From contig NZ_BMFS01000002.1 in assembly GCF_014639075.1 (NCBI RefSeq), positions 186,001 through 250,000 on the forward strand: a DNA stretch of 64,000 nucleotides, given 5' to 3'. The notes under the pieces were generated by a model. It was given only the letters and a program-made list of their open reading frames with translations, was not told the DNA's origin and did not search any database. Positions 39,087-50,376 of this stretch are shown here, in pieces. Source of the stretch: Glycocaulis albus (GTDB taxonomy: Bacteria; Pseudomonadota; Alphaproteobacteria; Caulobacterales; Maricaulaceae). Made by a program: the position numbers and the translations under genes. The first letter of the stretch is position 1. Every line of letters begins with the position of its first letter.

Positions 39087-40601
39087 TTACGGGTTGGCGG
39101 AGGCGGCCAGCGCCCCCTGATATTGCGAGATCAGCGCTTCAACCGAAGCGGTGGTGATATCGGTGATCGGGGTGGTGAAGAAGCCGAGCCAGATGGCAAG
39201 GAAAGCCAGCACGCCGAGGTTTATCCACTCACGCCAGTCCAGATCCGTCGCCGTTTCCAGCTTCGGGTTGGTCAGCTCGCCAAACACGACCTTCTTGTAG
39301 AGGGTCAGCATGTAGACGGCCGAGACGATCACGCCGAAGGCGGCGCCAAAGGCGACGCGCGGATCATACTCGAACGCACCCATCATGGTCATGATCTCGC
39401 CGACAAAGCCGGACGTACCCGGCAGGCCGACATTGGCCATGGTGAACAGGGCGAAGAAGGCGGCATAGACCGGCATCTTGTGCACAAGCCCGCCATAGAA
39501 GGCGATATCACGCGTGTGGAAGCGGTCATAGATCACGCCCACGCACAGGAAGAGCGCGCCGGAGATCACCCCGTGCGAGATCATCTGGAAGATCGCCCCC
39601 TGCACGCCGAGCGCATTCATGGTGAAGATACCCATCGTCACAAAGCCCATGTGAGCGACGGACGAATAGGCGATCAGCTTCTTGATATCGGTCTGCCGGA
39701 AGGCGACCAGCGAGGTGTAGATGATCGCGATCACCGAGAGCACCATCACCATCGGCGCGAAGAAGGCGCTGGCGTCGGGGAACATCGGGATCGAGAATCG
39801 CAGGAAGCCATAGCCGCCAAGCTTCAACAGGATACCCGCCAGGATCACCGAGCCGGCCGTGGGGGCCTCAACGTGCGCATCGGGCAGCCAGGTATGGACA
39901 GGCCACATCGGCATCTTCACCGCGAACGAGGCGAAGAAGGCGAGCCACAGCCATGTCTGCGCATCGCGCAGGAATTCATGTTCCAGCAGAACCGTGATGT
40001 CGGTCGTGCCGGACACCACGAACATGTAGATCATCGCCACCAGCATCAGCACCGAGCCGAGGAAGGTGTAGAGGAAGAATTTGAAGGCCGCATAGATGCG
40101 GTTGGCCCCGCCCCAGACCCCGATGATGAGGAACATCGGGATCAGCGAGCCCTCAAAGAAGATGTAGAAAAGTACCAGGTCCAGCGCGCAGAAAATGCCG
40201 ATGACCAGCGCTTCGAGCAGCAAGAAGGCGGCCATGTAGTCGGCCACGCGCTTTTCCAGCTTCCAGCTGGCCAGAATGCAGATCGGCATCAGGAACGCCG
40301 TCAGCAGCACGAACAGCACCGACAGGCCATCAACGCCCATGCGGTAATTGATGCCAAGCGCTGTGAGCCAGTCGGCCTGCTCCACGAACTGGAAGCCGGG
40401 CTGGGCGGTATCAAACTCGACGACCAGCAGGATCGACAGAGCGAATACGAACAGCGTCACGAACAGGGCCACGCCGCGCGCATTGCGGTCCAGCGCCGGG
40501 CGGTCTTCGGCGCGCATCATGGCACGCAGCACAAGGATCGCTATCGCGCCAAGCGCCGGCAGGAAGGTCAGCGCAGAAAGGATGGGCAGTTGTCCCAGCA
40601 T
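39087..40601 (-). CDS. nuoM: NADH-quinone oxidoreductase subunit M
   Basis: This 504-residue antiporter-like membrane subunit shows the conserved [21 protein letters not shown] with its in-membrane glutamate, [20 protein letters not shown] and [16 protein letters not shown]. It follows nuoL by two bases. Confidence 0.96.
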   Translation of the reverse strand: MLGQLPILSALTFLPALGAIAILVLRAMMRAEDRPALDRNARGVALFVTLFVFALSILLVVEFDTAQPGFQFVEQADWLTALGINYRMGVDGLSVLFVLLTAFLMPICILASWKLEKRVADYMAAFLLLEALVIGIFCALDLVLFYIFFEGSLIPMFLIIGVWGGANRIYAAFKFFLYTFLGSVLMLVAMIYMFVVSGTTDITVLLEHEFLRDAQTWLWLAFFASFAVKMPMWPVHTWLPDAHVEAPTAGSVILAGILLKLGGYGFLRFSIPMFPDASAFFAPMVMVLSVIAIIYTSLVAFRQTDIKKLIAYSSVAHMGFVTMGIFTMNALGVQGAIFQMISHGVISGALFLCVGVIYDRFHTRDIAFYGGLVHKMPVYAAFFALFTMANVGLPGTSGFVGEIMTMMGAFEYDPRVAFGAAFGVIVSAVYMLTLYKKVVFGELTNPKLETATDLDWREWINLGVLAFLAIWLGFFTTPITDITTASVEALISQYQGALAASANP

Positions 40602-40603
40602 GC

Positions 40604-42577
40604 CTATTGTCCCCCGGCCCGAGCGACCAGCCAGACGGCAAGGCCCAGAACGCCGATCAGCATCACGAATGCGTAGTGATAGAGATAACCCGACTGAAGG
40701 CGCACGATCCGGCGGCCAGCCTGCATCACCGTGCCGGCGACGCCGTCCGGCCCAAACCCGTCAATGATACGCCGGTCTCCCACCTTCCAGAACAGATCGC
40801 CAAGCCCGCGCGCGCCGCGCACAAAGATGAAGTCGTAGATCTCGTCGAAATACCATTTGTTGGCGAGGAAGCTGTGGAGCGGACCCCCGCGTGCGGCGAT
40901 CTTCGCGGGCAGGCCTTCCTTGACCACATAGAACCAGTAGGCGAGCACAAAGCCGAGCACGGTGACGGCAATCGGGCTGAACAGCACCCAGGTGGGCGGA
41001 TGGTGGCCATGGGCCCCTTCCCCGTAATTGCCCTCCGCATACGGTCCGGGCGGCAGGCTGCCACCCCAGAATTCCAGCGCGCCGCGCGCCACGAAATCGC
41101 TGCGGAACAGGCCACCGGCAAAGATAGCGCCAATCGCCAGCAGAAGCAGCGGCACGATCATCACCCACGGGCTCTCATGGGCGTGGTCAAGCGTGTGCTT
41201 GTCGCCGCGGAACTTGCCGTGGAAGGTCATGAAGATGAGACGCCACGAGTAGAAGGAGGTCAGGCCCGCCGCGATGATCGCCACGACAAAGGCGAAATAG
41301 CCGAACGTCACGCCGTCCGCGCCCGCCATGAAGGCTTCCTCGATGATCATGTCTTTCGAGAAGAAGCCGGCAAAACCCAGATTGAGCAGCGGAATGCCCA
41401 CACCCGTCAGCGCCAGCGTGCCGATAATCATCATCAGCCACGTCACGGGCAGCAGCTTGTAGATGCCGCCCATATTGCGCATGTCCTGCTCGTGATGGAG
41501 GCCGTGAATGACCGAACCGGCACCCAGGAACAGGAGCGCCTTGAAGAAGGCATGCGTGAACAGGTGGAACATGGCTGCCGAGTAGAGGCCAAGCCCCGCC
41601 GCGAAGAACATGTAGCCCAGCTGCGAGCAGGTCGAGTACGCGATCACGCGCTTGATATCGTTCTGCGCAAGGCCGACAGTGGCCGCAAACAGGGCCGTGG
41701 TGGCACCGATAAAGGTGATGATGGCCGAGGTGTTCGGCGCCAGCTCGTAGATAGGATAGCAGCGGCAGACCAGGAACACGCCCGCCGTCACCATGGTAGC
41801 GGCGTGGATGAGGGCGGAGACCGGCGTCGGGCCTTCCATCGCGTCCGGCAGCCAGACATGCAGAAAGAACTGCGCCGATTTGCCCATCGCCCCGATGAAG
41901 AGCAGGAAGGCGATCAGCTCCAGCGCCATGAACTCAAGGCCGAACAGGGTCAGCGTCTGCACGGTGCCGTCATCGACCTGACCAAAGACGGTATCGAAAT
42001 CCAGCGTGCCGAATACGGCAAACACCGCCATCACGCCGAGCGCGAGGCCGAAATCGCCCACCCGGTTCGTCACGAAGGCCTTGATCGCCGCGTCATTGGC
42101 CGACTTCTTCTTGTACCAGAAGCCGATCAGCAGGTAGGAGGCGAGACCCACGCCTTCCCAGCCGAAGAACATTTGCAGGAAGTTGTCCGCCGTCACCAGC
42201 GACAGCATGGCGAAAGTGAAGAGCGACAGATAGGCAAAGAAGCGCGACCGGTGCGGGTCGTCGGCCATATAGCCCCAGGAATAGACGTGAACGAGCGCCG
42301 ACACGCTCGTCACCACGACCAGCATCACGGCAGAAAGCGAATCCAGCCTGATATCCCAGCTGATGTCGAAATTGCCTACGGCCATCCACTGCGCCAGCTC
42401 GTAGGTGCGCGCATTGCCGAGGATTGCGACGTCAACAAACAGCCAGGCAGACGCCAGCGCGGCTGCAATGGTGGCCCCGGTCGTGATGAGCTGGCTGGCG
42501 CGCGTGCCGATCTGCTTGTGGAACAGGCCGGCAATGATGGCTGCCAGAAGGGGTCCGAAAACGACGATAAAAGCCAT
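40604..42577 (-). CDS. nuoL: NADH-quinone oxidoreductase subunit L
   Basis: This 657-residue subunit is the largest membrane component of complex I, with the distal proton channel and the long lateral helix. Recognisable blocks are [39 protein letters not shown] and [17 protein letters not shown]. The C-terminal lateral helix region and a final hydrophobic segment (ending [20 protein letters not shown]) are present. Confidence 0.97.
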   Translation of the reverse strand: MAFIVVFGPLLAAIIAGLFHKQIGTRASQLITTGATIAAALASAWLFVDVAILGNARTYELAQWMAVGNFDISWDIRLDSLSAVMLVVVTSVSALVHVYSWGYMADDPHRSRFFAYLSLFTFAMLSLVTADNFLQMFFGWEGVGLASYLLIGFWYKKKSANDAAIKAFVTNRVGDFGLALGVMAVFAVFGTLDFDTVFGQVDDGTVQTLTLFGLEFMALELIAFLLFIGAMGKSAQFFLHVWLPDAMEGPTPVSALIHAATMVTAGVFLVCRCYPIYELAPNTSAIITFIGATTALFAATVGLAQNDIKRVIAYSTCSQLGYMFFAAGLGLYSAAMFHLFTHAFFKALLFLGAGSVIHGLHHEQDMRNMGGIYKLLPVTWLMMIIGTLALTGVGIPLLNLGFAGFFSKDMIIEEAFMAGADGVTFGYFAFVVAIIAAGLTSFYSWRLIFMTFHGKFRGDKHTLDHAHESPWVMIVPLLLLAIGAIFAGGLFRSDFVARGALEFWGGSLPPGPYAEGNYGEGAHGHHPPTWVLFSPIAVTVLGFVLAYWFYVVKEGLPAKIAARGGPLHSFLANKWYFDEIYDFIFVRGARGLGDLFWKVGDRRIIDGFGPDGVAGTVMQAGRRIVRLQSGYLYHYAFVMLIGVLGLAVWLVARAGGQ

Positions 42578-42587
42578 GATAGCCGCT

Positions 42588-42899
42588 CTAGCCCTTCATC
42601 AGGTTGACGCCCTCAACCGCGATATCACCGCGGTTGCGGAAGAAGACGACGAGGATGGCGAGGCCCACCGCGGCTTCAGCCGCCGCGACCGTGAGGATCA
42701 GCATCGCGAAGACCTGCCCGGTCATGTCGCCCAGATGGGAGGAGAACGCCACCATGTTCACGTTCACCGCCAGCAGGATCAGCTCGATCGACATCAAAAG
42801 GATGATGACGTTCTTGCGGTTCACGAAAATGCCGAACACGCCGATCGTGAACAGGATCGCGGCCAGCGTCAGATAGTGCCCCAGACCAATCTCGAACAT
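42588..42899 (-). CDS. nuoK: NADH-quinone oxidoreductase subunit K
   Basis: This 103-residue membrane subunit of complex I has three helices. The motif [15 protein letters not shown] holds the conserved in-membrane glutamate of helix 2. Its ATG overlaps the nuoJ stop by one base. Confidence 0.96.
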   Translation of the reverse strand: MFEIGLGHYLTLAAILFTIGVFGIFVNRKNVIILLMSIELILLAVNVNMVAFSSHLGDMTGQVFAMLILTVAAAEAAVGLAILVVFFRNRGDIAVEGVNLMKG

Positions 42900-43507
42900 T
42901 AGCCGATCCCCTCGCCCGATTTGACTTCGACCAGCTCGACGCCTTCCTCGCGGCGGCGCTGCACCTGGCGCGCGATATTCTGGCGGCGTACGCCCTCGCG
43001 ATGGCGCAGGGTGAGCACGATGGCCCCGATCATCGCCACCAGCAGCACCAGGCCCGCCAGCTGGAAGAAGAAGACGTAGCGGTCATAGAGGATGGAGCCC
43101 AGCGCCTCGGCATTGCTCATATCCGGCGGCACCGGCGTCTGCAGCGCTGCGCCGGCCGTGTCCGACACCACCCAGCTGATGCCCGTGAGGGAGAGAATGC
43201 CCACGAGTGCAAGCGCAACCGCGCCGCCAAGCGGCAGATAGCTTAAAAAGCCCTCTTTCAGCGCGGCAAAGTCCACATCCAGCATCATCACGACGAAGAG
43301 GAAGAGCACCGCCACCGCGCCCACATAGACAATGACCAGCAGCATGGCGAGGAACTCGGCCCCCAGCATCACAAACAGGCCAGCTGCGGAGAAGAAGGTC
43401 AGGATCAGGAACAACACGGCACGCACCGGGTTGCGTGCGGCCACCACCATGAAGGCGGAGATCACCGCCGTCCCTGCCAGAATGTAAAACGCCGCTGCCT
43501 GCAGCAT
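42899..43507 (-). CDS. nuoJ: NADH-quinone oxidoreductase subunit J
   Basis: This 202-residue membrane subunit has about five helices. The block [27 protein letters not shown], which contains the pi-bulge helix of this subunit, is well conserved; a hydrophilic C-terminal tail of about 35 residues follows. It is separated from nuoI by 102 bases holding two hairpins. Confidence 0.95.
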   Translation of the reverse strand: MLQAAAFYILAGTAVISAFMVVAARNPVRAVLFLILTFFSAAGLFVMLGAEFLAMLLVIVYVGAVAVLFLFVVMMLDVDFAALKEGFLSYLPLGGAVALALVGILSLTGISWVVSDTAGAALQTPVPPDMSNAEALGSILYDRYVFFFQLAGLVLLVAMIGAIVLTLRHREGVRRQNIARQVQRRREEGVELVEVKSGEGIG

Positions 43508-43519
43508 GGTCCCCCCTTG

Positions 43520-43575
43520 GGCCGGAACCGGCCGTGGGCTGTCTGGTCAATTACAGCGCCGGAAAGGCTTTCCGG
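43520..43575 (-). repeat. Two perfect hairpins in the nuoI-nuoJ gap
   Basis: GGCCGGAACCGGCC (43520-43533) is a perfect 14-base palindrome, and CCGGAAAGGCTTTCCGG (43559-43575) has eight complementary bases on each side of a single base. They lie in the only gap of about 100 bases inside the membrane-arm half of the operon, with no U-tract. Roles in mRNA processing or in tuning expression are possible but inferred. Confidence 0.45.
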
Positions 43576-43609
43576 GCCGGGTTAATATGAGTCGGGCGCC
43601 CTTCTAGCG

Positions 43610-44098
43610 TTACCGGTAGCGGGCGTCGAGTTCGAGGTTCCGGGCAATCTCACGTTCCCAGCGGTCCCCGTTCTCGAGAAGTTTTTCCTTGTCGTAGTAG
43701 AGCTCTTCGCGCGTCTCGGTCGCGTACTCGAAATTCGGGCCTTCCACGATGGCATCAACCGGGCAGGCTTCCTGGCAGAAGCCGCAATAGATGCATTTGA
43801 CCATGTCGATATCGTAGCGCGTCGTCCGGCGTGAGCCGTCCTCGCGCGGTTCGGCCTCGATGGTGATGGCCTGGGCCGGGCACACCGCCTCGCACAGCTT
43901 GCAGGCGATGCAGCGCTCCTCGCCATTGGCGTAGCGGCGCAGGGCATGCTGGCCGCGGAAGCGGGGGCTCAGACGCCCCTTCTCGAACGGATAGTTCACA
44001 GTCGGCTTGGGCCGGAAAAGCTGGCGCATGCCGAGGCCGAAAGCGCCCCAGAAATCCATCAGGGCGGCTCCGCGCAGGGTTTGGGCGATACGGCTCAT
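43610..44098 (-). CDS. nuoI: NADH-quinone oxidoreductase subunit I
   Basis: This 162-residue ferredoxin-like subunit binds two [4Fe-4S] clusters. The two motifs read [12 protein letters not shown] and [12 protein letters not shown], both complete. The N-terminal amphipathic part with [13 protein letters not shown] is typical. It follows nuoH by nine bases. Confidence 0.97.
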   Translation of the reverse strand: MSRIAQTLRGAALMDFWGAFGLGMRQLFRPKPTVNYPFEKGRLSPRFRGQHALRRYANGEERCIACKLCEAVCPAQAITIEAEPREDGSRRTTRYDIDMVKCIYCGFCQEACPVDAIVEGPNFEYATETREELYYDKEKLLENGDRWEREIARNLELDARYR

Positions 44099-44107
44099 GA
44101 GGAGGTC

Positions 44108-45160
44108 CTAGCTTGCATTCGAGTAGACAACGACAGCGCCCATCACCGCGACCGCGACAAGCGAGGTCGGCAGGAAGATTTTCCAGCCAAGGCGCATCAG
44201 CTGGTCATAGCGGTAGCGGGGCACGAGCGCCTTCACCATGGCGAACATGAAGAACAGGAACAGCACTTTCAGCGCGAACCAGAAGACCGGCGGTATCCAG
44301 GTAAACGGCGCGACATCAAAGGGCGCGTGCCAGCCGCCCAGGAACAGCACCGTCATCAGCGAGCACATCAGCACGATGTTCAGATACTCGCCGATCATGA
44401 AGAGCAAATAGGGTGTGGAGGAGTATTCCACCTGATAGCCCGCCACCAGTTCGGATTCCGCTTCCGGCAGGTCAAACGGGGGGCGGTTGGTCTCTGCCAG
44501 CGCCGAGATGAAGAAGATCACGAACATCGGAATGGTGATCGCGAACACCGGCCAGGGCAGAAGGTCGAACGACAGAACATGCCAGTTCCAGAAGCCGCCA
44601 CCCTGCGCCATCACGATCTCGGAAAGGTTCATCGTGCCGGCCATCAAAAGAATGGTGACAATCACGAAACCGATGGAAACCTCATAGGAGACCATCTGCG
44701 CAGCAGAGCGCAGCGCGCCCAGAAACGGATATTTCGAGTTCGAGGCCCAGCCGCCAATGATGATGCCGTAGACACCCAGCGAAGAAATCGCGAACAGGAA
44801 GAGAATGCCGACATTGATGTCGGAAATCACCCAGCCCGGCGCGACCGGGATCACCGCCCAGGCGATGAAGGCGAGCGTGAAGGTGATCAGCGGAGCGAGG
44901 ATGAAGAGCGGGCGGTCCGCCCCTGCCGGAATGACGATTTCCTTCAGCACGAATTTCAGGAAGTCAGCGAAGGACTGCAACAGGCCGAACGCGCCGACCA
45001 CGTTGGGGCCCTTGCGCATCTGCACCGCCGCCCAGACCTTGCGGTCCATCAGCAAGAGGAAGGCCAGTGACAGCAGCAGCACAACCATGAAGGCGAGGAT
45101 CTGGCCCACCGCCAGCGCCGTGCCCCAGACCGGACCGAATTCGGTGACGAAATCGTTCAT
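44108..45160 (-). CDS. nuoH: NADH-quinone oxidoreductase subunit H
   Basis: This 350-residue membrane subunit forms the quinone entry site with NuoB and NuoD. It has about eight helices and conserved blocks [20 protein letters not shown] and [20 protein letters not shown]. It follows nuoG by six bases. Confidence 0.97.
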   Translation of the reverse strand: MNDFVTEFGPVWGTALAVGQILAFMVVLLLSLAFLLLMDRKVWAAVQMRKGPNVVGAFGLLQSFADFLKFVLKEIVIPAGADRPLFILAPLITFTLAFIAWAVIPVAPGWVISDINVGILFLFAISSLGVYGIIIGGWASNSKYPFLGALRSAAQMVSYEVSIGFVIVTILLMAGTMNLSEIVMAQGGGFWNWHVLSFDLLPWPVFAITIPMFVIFFISALAETNRPPFDLPEAESELVAGYQVEYSSTPYLLFMIGEYLNIVLMCSLMTVLFLGGWHAPFDVAPFTWIPPVFWFALKVLFLFFMFAMVKALVPRYRYDQLMRLGWKIFLPTSLVAVAVMGAVVVYSNAS

Positions 45161-45166
45161 CAGCCC

Positions 45167-47278
45167 CTACTCCGCTGCCTGCAGCGTGGCGCGCGCGGCC
45201 TTCGCCGCAGCCGAGCACTCCGCCATCGTTTTCGACGCCCGCGCGATGGCGTTCGTCAGGTAGAAATCCTTCACCGGGCTGACGAAGGGCTCAGAGGAAA
45301 CCTCGCCTGCCTCGCCCAGCGTGGACGGATCAAAACTGCCCGTGCCTTCTGCGCCCGGCGCGTGATCGATCTGGCCGAAGCTCTCGATCTCCTCGATGAG
45401 CTTTGCCCGCAGCGCGTTCAGGCTGTCATAGGGCAGCGTCCTGTTCAGACGCGCCGACAGCGCCCGGAAGATCGCCCAGTCTTCTTTGGCTTCGCCTTTC
45501 GGGAACACGGCCCGGTCGGCGAGTTGCGCGCGGCCTTCGGTGTTCACGTAAAGCCCCGGCTTTTCGGTGTAAGCCGCTGATGGCAATATCAGATCAGCGC
45601 GCATGGCGCCGGCATCACCGTGATGACCGGCATAAATGACGAAGGCCTTGCCGAGCTTGGCCGTGTCGATCTCGTCAGCGCCCAGCAGCACGACCGTATC
45701 CACTTCGCCCTTTCCCGCACCATCCAGGATAGCCTGGGTATCACGCCCGCCCTCACCGGGCAGGAAGCCGAGATCGAGAGCGCCTACGCGGCTGGCAGCC
45801 GTGTGCAGGACGCTGAATCCGTTCCAGCCCTCGCGCACCACGCCGGCGGCCTTGGCCAGCTCTCCGGCGGCGCGCAGCACCTGCGCACCATCGGCGCGCG
45901 CAGTGGCGCCGCTGCCCAGAATGATGATCGGATTTTTCGCGTCTTTGAGCGTCTTGATGAAGCCGGAACGCTTCTTGGCAAGCGCGCCGATCGCGTCGGG
46001 TCCGCTGCCCAGATGTTCATAGGGATAGGTAAGGTCTACCGCCTCGCCGATCATCGCCACGTCCAGCTTGCCATTCAGCCAGCGCTGGCGGATGCGGGCA
46101 TTGAGCACCGGTGCGTCGACGCGCGGATTGGTGCCGATGAGCAGGATCGCGTCGGCCTTGTCGATACCGGCAATCGTCGTGTTGAAGAGATAGCCTTCAC
46201 GCGGGCCGCCGCCGAGTTTCGAGCCATCCTGACGGCAATCGAGCGATTTCACGCCCAGCGCGTCGAACAGGTCCTTGGCGGCTTTCAGGCCCTCGGTGTC
46301 GTTGAGGTCACCGGCGATCACGCCGATTTTCGATGCGTCGCCGGAGAGTTTCTCCGCCGCAACAGTCAGCGCTTCATCCCAGCCAATGGCGGTGAGTTTG
46401 CCGCCCTTGCGCACATAGGGCTTGTCGAGGCGCTGACGGCCGAGGCCGTCCCACACAAAGCGGGTCTTGTCGGAAATCCACTCCTCGTTCACGCCCTCAT
46501 GGATGCGCGGCAGGATGCGCAGCACAGCGCCAGAACGGCTGTCCACGCGGATATTGGAGCCAATCGCGTCCATCACGTCGATGGTCTCTGTCTTGGTCAG
46601 CTCCCAGGGGCGGGCGTTAAAGGCATAGGGACGCGAGGTGAGCGCGCCGACGGGGCACAGATCGATGACATTGCCGGAGAGCTCCGACGTCATGGACTGT
46701 TCCAGATAGGTCGTGATCTCCATGTCCTCGCCGCGCCCGATGGCGCCAACTTCCGGCACACCGGCAATCTCGGTGGCAAAGCGCACGCAGCGGGTACACT
46801 GGATGCAGCGCGTCATCACGGTCTTGATGAGCGGCCCCATATACTTGTCTTCGACCGCGCGCTTGTTCTCGCCATAGCGCGAGCCTGCGCGGCCATACAT
46901 GAGCGACTGGTCCTGCAGATCGCACTCGCCGCCCTGGTCGCAGATCGGGCAGTCGAGCGGGTGGTTGATGAGGAGGAACTCCATCACCCCTTCGCGCGCT
47001 TTCTTCACCAGCGGAGAGAGCGTGCGCATGGCAGGCGGTTCGCCATTGGGCCCGCCGCGCATGTCACGCACGAGGAAGGCGCACGACGCCACGGGCTTGG
47101 GCGCACCCACCAGCTCCACAAGGCACATCCGGCAATTACCGGCCACCGACAGGCGCTCATGATAGCAGAAGCGCGGAATCTCGCGGCCCGCCGCCTCGGC
47201 AGCCTGCAGCAGGTTATAATCCTGCGGGACGGTGATCTCTTCGCCGTCAATGATGATGGTGCGCGTATTCTCGCTCAT
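45167..47278 (-). CDS. nuoG: NADH-quinone oxidoreductase subunit G
   Basis: This 703-residue iron-sulfur subunit of the peripheral arm has an N-terminal [2Fe-2S] region with CYHERLSVAGNCRMC, a HPLDCPICDQGGECDLQDQ block with histidine-liganded cluster residues, and CIQCTRC, followed by a molybdopterin-oxidoreductase-like C-terminal domain. The ATG at 47278 is preferred over a TTG one codon upstream. A YciI gene and a membrane protein gene separate it from nuoF. Confidence 0.96.
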   Translation of the reverse strand: MSENTRTIIIDGEEITVPQDYNLLQAAEAAGREIPRFCYHERLSVAGNCRMCLVELVGAPKPVASCAFLVRDMRGGPNGEPPAMRTLSPLVKKAREGVMEFLLINHPLDCPICDQGGECDLQDQSLMYGRAGSRYGENKRAVEDKYMGPLIKTVMTRCIQCTRCVRFATEIAGVPEVGAIGRGEDMEITTYLEQSMTSELSGNVIDLCPVGALTSRPYAFNARPWELTKTETIDVMDAIGSNIRVDSRSGAVLRILPRIHEGVNEEWISDKTRFVWDGLGRQRLDKPYVRKGGKLTAIGWDEALTVAAEKLSGDASKIGVIAGDLNDTEGLKAAKDLFDALGVKSLDCRQDGSKLGGGPREGYLFNTTIAGIDKADAILLIGTNPRVDAPVLNARIRQRWLNGKLDVAMIGEAVDLTYPYEHLGSGPDAIGALAKKRSGFIKTLKDAKNPIIILGSGATARADGAQVLRAAGELAKAAGVVREGWNGFSVLHTAASRVGALDLGFLPGEGGRDTQAILDGAGKGEVDTVVLLGADEIDTAKLGKAFVIYAGHHGDAGAMRADLILPSAAYTEKPGLYVNTEGRAQLADRAVFPKGEAKEDWAIFRALSARLNRTLPYDSLNALRAKLIEEIESFGQIDHAPGAEGTGSFDPSTLGEAGEVSSEPFVSPVKDFYLTNAIARASKTMAECSAAAKAARATLQAAE

Positions 47279-47306
47279 CAAACCTGCTCCACGGCCCCTT
47301 CGGGCT

Positions 47307-47609
47307 TCAAACCTTTGTCAGGGCGCCTTCGCCCACTACAGTCGTCCACTCGCGCACGTGCCAGTTCGCGATCAGCCCGTTCTTCACATACGGGTCTTCG
47401 TTCGCAAACCGCTCGGCGACGCTCTTGTCTTCACCCTTGAATACCAGAACCGCGCCATCGGCGGGGTCGGCCAGCGCACCGGCCAGCACCAGCTCGCCGC
47501 GCGCCTGAAACTCGCGCGCGAGACCCAGGTGCGCGGAGCGAAACTCGCCCCGGCGCTCCATGTAGTCAGAAGCGGTCTCGTAGAAGAGGATGAAGTGTTT
47601 CTCGGTCAT
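47307..47609 (-). CDS. YciI family protein
   Basis: This 100-residue protein has the dimeric alpha/beta-barrel fold of the YciI family, visible in FILFYETASDYMERRGEFRSAH, split over two strands, and GALADPADGAVLVF. The family is linked to dehalogenase-like or degradative chemistry in a few cases, but no substrate can be assigned. It overlaps the stop of the upstream membrane protein gene (ATGA) and sits inside the nuo operon. Confidence 0.8.
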   Translation of the reverse strand: MTEKHFILFYETASDYMERRGEFRSAHLGLAREFQARGELVLAGALADPADGAVLVFKGEDKSVAERFANEDPYVKNGLIANWHVREWTTVVGEGALTKV

Positions 47610-48094
47610 GCCGGTTTGACCTCCCCTTCCGAAGTGCCGACAAGAATGCCGAAAAGCGCGCCCGCTACGGCTGCCGGTACACCAAGCTGGACCAGAACGT
47701 CCAACGCAAGCCACGCCGTCTCCATCGAGACTGCCGCAGCATCAAACCTGATAGCGTTATCCAGAACGAACAGCACGAATACGCAGCACGGAAGAACCAG
47801 AAACGTCACAGCGCCTCGGACAGCGCGCCGCGACAAAGCCGCCGAAGGCCAGAAATTTCGCACTACGGTCCATACCGGAACGCAAATCGCCGCGATGAGC
47901 GCCAAATAGACCACGGCTGACAAGGCGAAGAAAAAACCAGTCCGGTGAAAGTGGGGATCATCAAACCAATGCCCGCCAACCGCAGGCTCTGAATGGCCCA
48001 CGTTCAAAGATACCTCAAGAACCAACGCGCTCACCACGCTCATTGCGAGCGCGGCGGCGAAGATGGCCAGAGCATATCTACCGAACAGCGACAT
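47606..48094 (-). CDS. Uncharacterised four-helix membrane protein in the nuo operon
   Basis: I do not recognise this 162-residue protein. It has four hydrophobic segments (about residues 4-28, 55-79, 92-114 and 126-153). Between the first two lies a histidine-rich loop with GGHWFDDPHFHRTG. The ATG at 48094 starts MSLFGRYALAIF; a longer frame would overlap nuoF. It overlaps the YciI gene by four bases and follows nuoF by seven, so it must be expressed with complex I. Confidence 0.65.
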   Translation of the reverse strand: MSLFGRYALAIFAAALAMSVVSALVLEVSLNVGHSEPAVGGHWFDDPHFHRTGFFFALSAVVYLALIAAICVPVWTVVRNFWPSAALSRRAVRGAVTFLVLPCCVFVLFVLDNAIRFDAAAVSMETAWLALDVLVQLGVPAAVAGALFGILVGTSEGEVKPA

Positions 48095-48101
48095 AAATCC
48101 C

Positions 48102-49403
48102 CTACTCCGCTGCGACCGGGACAAACACCGGCTTGCCGGCGCGGTAATTATTGATCCGGTCCTCGATCTCGTGGCGGAAATGGCGGATCAGGCCCTGCAC
48201 CGGCCAGGCCGCCGCATCGCCGAGCGCGCAGATCGTGTGGCCTTCCACCTGGCCCGCCACGTCGAGCAGATCATCAATCTCGCCGATCTCCGCTTCGCCG
48301 CGCGCCATGCGCTCCAGCACACGCCACATCCAGCCCGTACCCTCACGGCACGGCGTGCACTGGCCACAGCTTTCGTGCTTGTAGAAATAGCTGATGCGGG
48401 CAATCGCCTTCACCACGTCTGTGGAGTTGTCCATCACAATTACGGCAGCGGTGCCAAGGCCCGATTTCACATCGCGCAGCGCATCGAAATCCATCAGCAC
48501 GTCATCGCAGATGTCTTTGGGGATTAGCGGGACGGAAGACCCGCCCGGAATGACGGCTTTGAGATTGTCCCAGCCGCCGCGCACGCCGCCGGCATAGGTC
48601 TCGATCAGCTTTTTGAGCGGGATCGACATCGCCTCTTCCACATTGCACGGCGCGTTCACATGGCCGGAAATGGAGAAAATCTTGGTGCCGGAATTGTTCG
48701 GACGGCCAAACTGGAGGAACCACTCCTTGCCCCGGCGCAAAATGGTCGGCGCAACGGCGATCGATTCCACATTGTTCACGGTCGTCGGGCAGCCATAAAG
48801 GCCCGCACCGGCCGGGAATGGCGGCTTCATGCGCGGCTGGCCCTTCTTGCCCTCCAGACTTTCCAGCAGCGCCGTTTCCTCGCCGCAGATATAGGCCCCT
48901 GCGCCATGATGGATGTAGAGGTCGAAATCCCAGCCGTTCACATTGTCCTTGCCGATCAGCTTGGCCTCATAGGCCTCGGCAATGGCCGCTTCCAGGCGCT
49001 CGCGCTCATGCACGTATTCGCCGCGGATATAGATGTAGCAGGCATGAGCCTGCATCGCGAAGCTGGCGACAAGGCAGCCTTCAATGAGGTGGTGGGGATC
49101 ATTGCGCATGATCTCCCGGTCCTTGCAGGTGCCCGGCTCGGATTCATCCGCATTGACCACCAGATAATGCGGGCGCGCGCCCACTTCCTTGGGCATGAAC
49201 GACCATTTGAGACCCGTCGGGAAGCCTGCCCCGCCGCGTCCGCGCAGGCCGGAACCCTTCATCTCGTCGATGATCCAGTCACGGCCCTGCTGCAGGATTT
49301 CGGCCGTGCCGTTCCAGCACCCACGCTTCTTCGCGCCCTCAAGGCGCCAGTCATGGCGGCCATAGAGATTGGTGAAAATCCGGTCTTTATCGTGAAGAAG
49401 CAT
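48102..49403 (-). CDS. nuoF: NADH-quinone oxidoreductase subunit F
   Basis: This 433-residue subunit carries the FMN, the NADH site and one [4Fe-4S] cluster. It shows [18 protein letters not shown] for flavin and NADH binding, [17 protein letters not shown], and the cluster motif [12 protein letters not shown] near residue 345. Its start overlaps the nuoE stop by one base. Confidence 0.97.
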   Translation of the reverse strand: MLLHDKDRIFTNLYGRHDWRLEGAKKRGCWNGTAEILQQGRDWIIDEMKGSGLRGRGGAGFPTGLKWSFMPKEVGARPHYLVVNADESEPGTCKDREIMRNDPHHLIEGCLVASFAMQAHACYIYIRGEYVHERERLEAAIAEAYEAKLIGKDNVNGWDFDLYIHHGAGAYICGEETALLESLEGKKGQPRMKPPFPAGAGLYGCPTTVNNVESIAVAPTILRRGKEWFLQFGRPNNSGTKIFSISGHVNAPCNVEEAMSIPLKKLIETYAGGVRGGWDNLKAVIPGGSSVPLIPKDICDDVLMDFDALRDVKSGLGTAAVIVMDNSTDVVKAIARISYFYKHESCGQCTPCREGTGWMWRVLERMARGEAEIGEIDDLLDVAGQVEGHTICALGDAAAWPVQGLIRHFRHEIEDRINNYRAGKPVFVPVAAE

Positions 49404-50371
49404 TATTCAGCATCCTTCTTCGGAGCAGGTTTCTTCGCCGCAGGCTTTTTGGCCACGGGCTTTTTCGCGGCAGTCTTGGCGGCCGGCGCCTTTTTCGCCC
49501 CGGTCTTTTTCTCAACCGCTTTGGCGGTCACCTTCTTCGGACCGGACGTTCCAATTTTGGCGGCGTCGGCGGCCTTTGCCGCCTTGCGCGGCGCGCTTTT
49601 TACCGCGCCGCCAGCCTCGTCCGCGTCGGCCGCTTTGCGGGCCGGACGCCCCTTCTTGACGGGCGCCGGGTCTTCAGACTGCTCGGCCGCCTTGGCCTCC
49701 GGCGTGTTGGGCAGGTAGGGCAAGGGCCGCGCACGGCTGCCATCATAAAGTTCGGCCGCGGCCAGAACGGCCACGTCAGCCTCCGTCGGTTCGGAGCATT
49801 TACGCCCCGTAACCGGACCCATCTCCACCGGCTTGCCGGCGGCCAGGTCATCGAGAATCCGTTCCAGCGCCTCAGCCGTCAGATCCTCGTAATAGAAATC
49901 GCCGTCCTTGTTGGCGATCTGCACCATGGGCGCGTTCGAGCACGCGCCAAGGCACTCCACCTCTTCCCAGGAGAACTTGCCATCGGCGCTCACACTGCCG
50001 CGCCCTTTCTTGCCGATGCGCTTCTCGCACACCGCTTTGAGATCATCGGCCCCGCGCAGCCAGCAAGGCGTAGTGCCGCACACCTGGATCAGGTGCTGGC
50101 CCACCGGCTCCAGATTGAACATCGTGTAGAAAGTCGCGACTTCGTAGACGCGGATATAGGGCATCTCGCAACGCGCCGCGATCTCACGCAGGGCCGGCTC
50201 GGACACCCACCCCTCCTGCTTCTGGGCCAGCCAGAGCAGCGGAATGACGGCGGACGCCTTCCGGTCTTCCGGATATTTGTTCATCCAGAACGCAATCTTC
50301 TTCTCGCTTTCCTTTGAAAACGTGAAGCTTTCCGGTTGCACTTCGGCGGCGGCAAGACGGCGGACGCTCAT
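49403..50371 (-). CDS. nuoE: NADH-quinone oxidoreductase subunit E with histone-like Lys/Ala/Pro tail
   Basis: The first about 190 residues of this 322-residue protein are a normal thioredoxin-like NuoE. The [2Fe-2S] ligands are Cys98 and Cys103 (VCGTTPC) and Cys140 and Cys144 (CLGAC). The remaining 130 residues are an extension. It is at first acidic and mixed, then from about 238 to the end almost wholly lysine, alanine and proline, with AKKP repeated near the C-terminus, like histone H1 tails. Extended NuoE proteins occur in alphaproteobacteria; the role of the tail is unknown. Confidence 0.95.
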   Translation of the reverse strand: MSVRRLAAAEVQPESFTFSKESEKKIAFWMNKYPEDRKASAVIPLLWLAQKQEGWVSEPALREIAARCEMPYIRVYEVATFYTMFNLEPVGQHLIQVCGTTPCWLRGADDLKAVCEKRIGKKGRGSVSADGKFSWEEVECLGACSNAPMVQIANKDGDFYYEDLTAEALERILDDLAAGKPVEMGPVTGRKCSEPTEADVAVLAAAELYDGSRARPLPYLPNTPEAKAAEQSEDPAPVKKGRPARKAADADEAGGAVKSAPRKAAKAADAAKIGTSGPKKVTAKAVEKKTGAKKAPAAKTAAKKPVAKKPAAKKPAPKKDAE

Positions 50372-50376
50372 CCCGG

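Noticed and set aside
40607-42607. A 666-codon frame opposite nuoL
   Set aside because: It mirrors nuoL completely, has no family resemblance, and is the kind of antisense frame that high-GC codon use produces.
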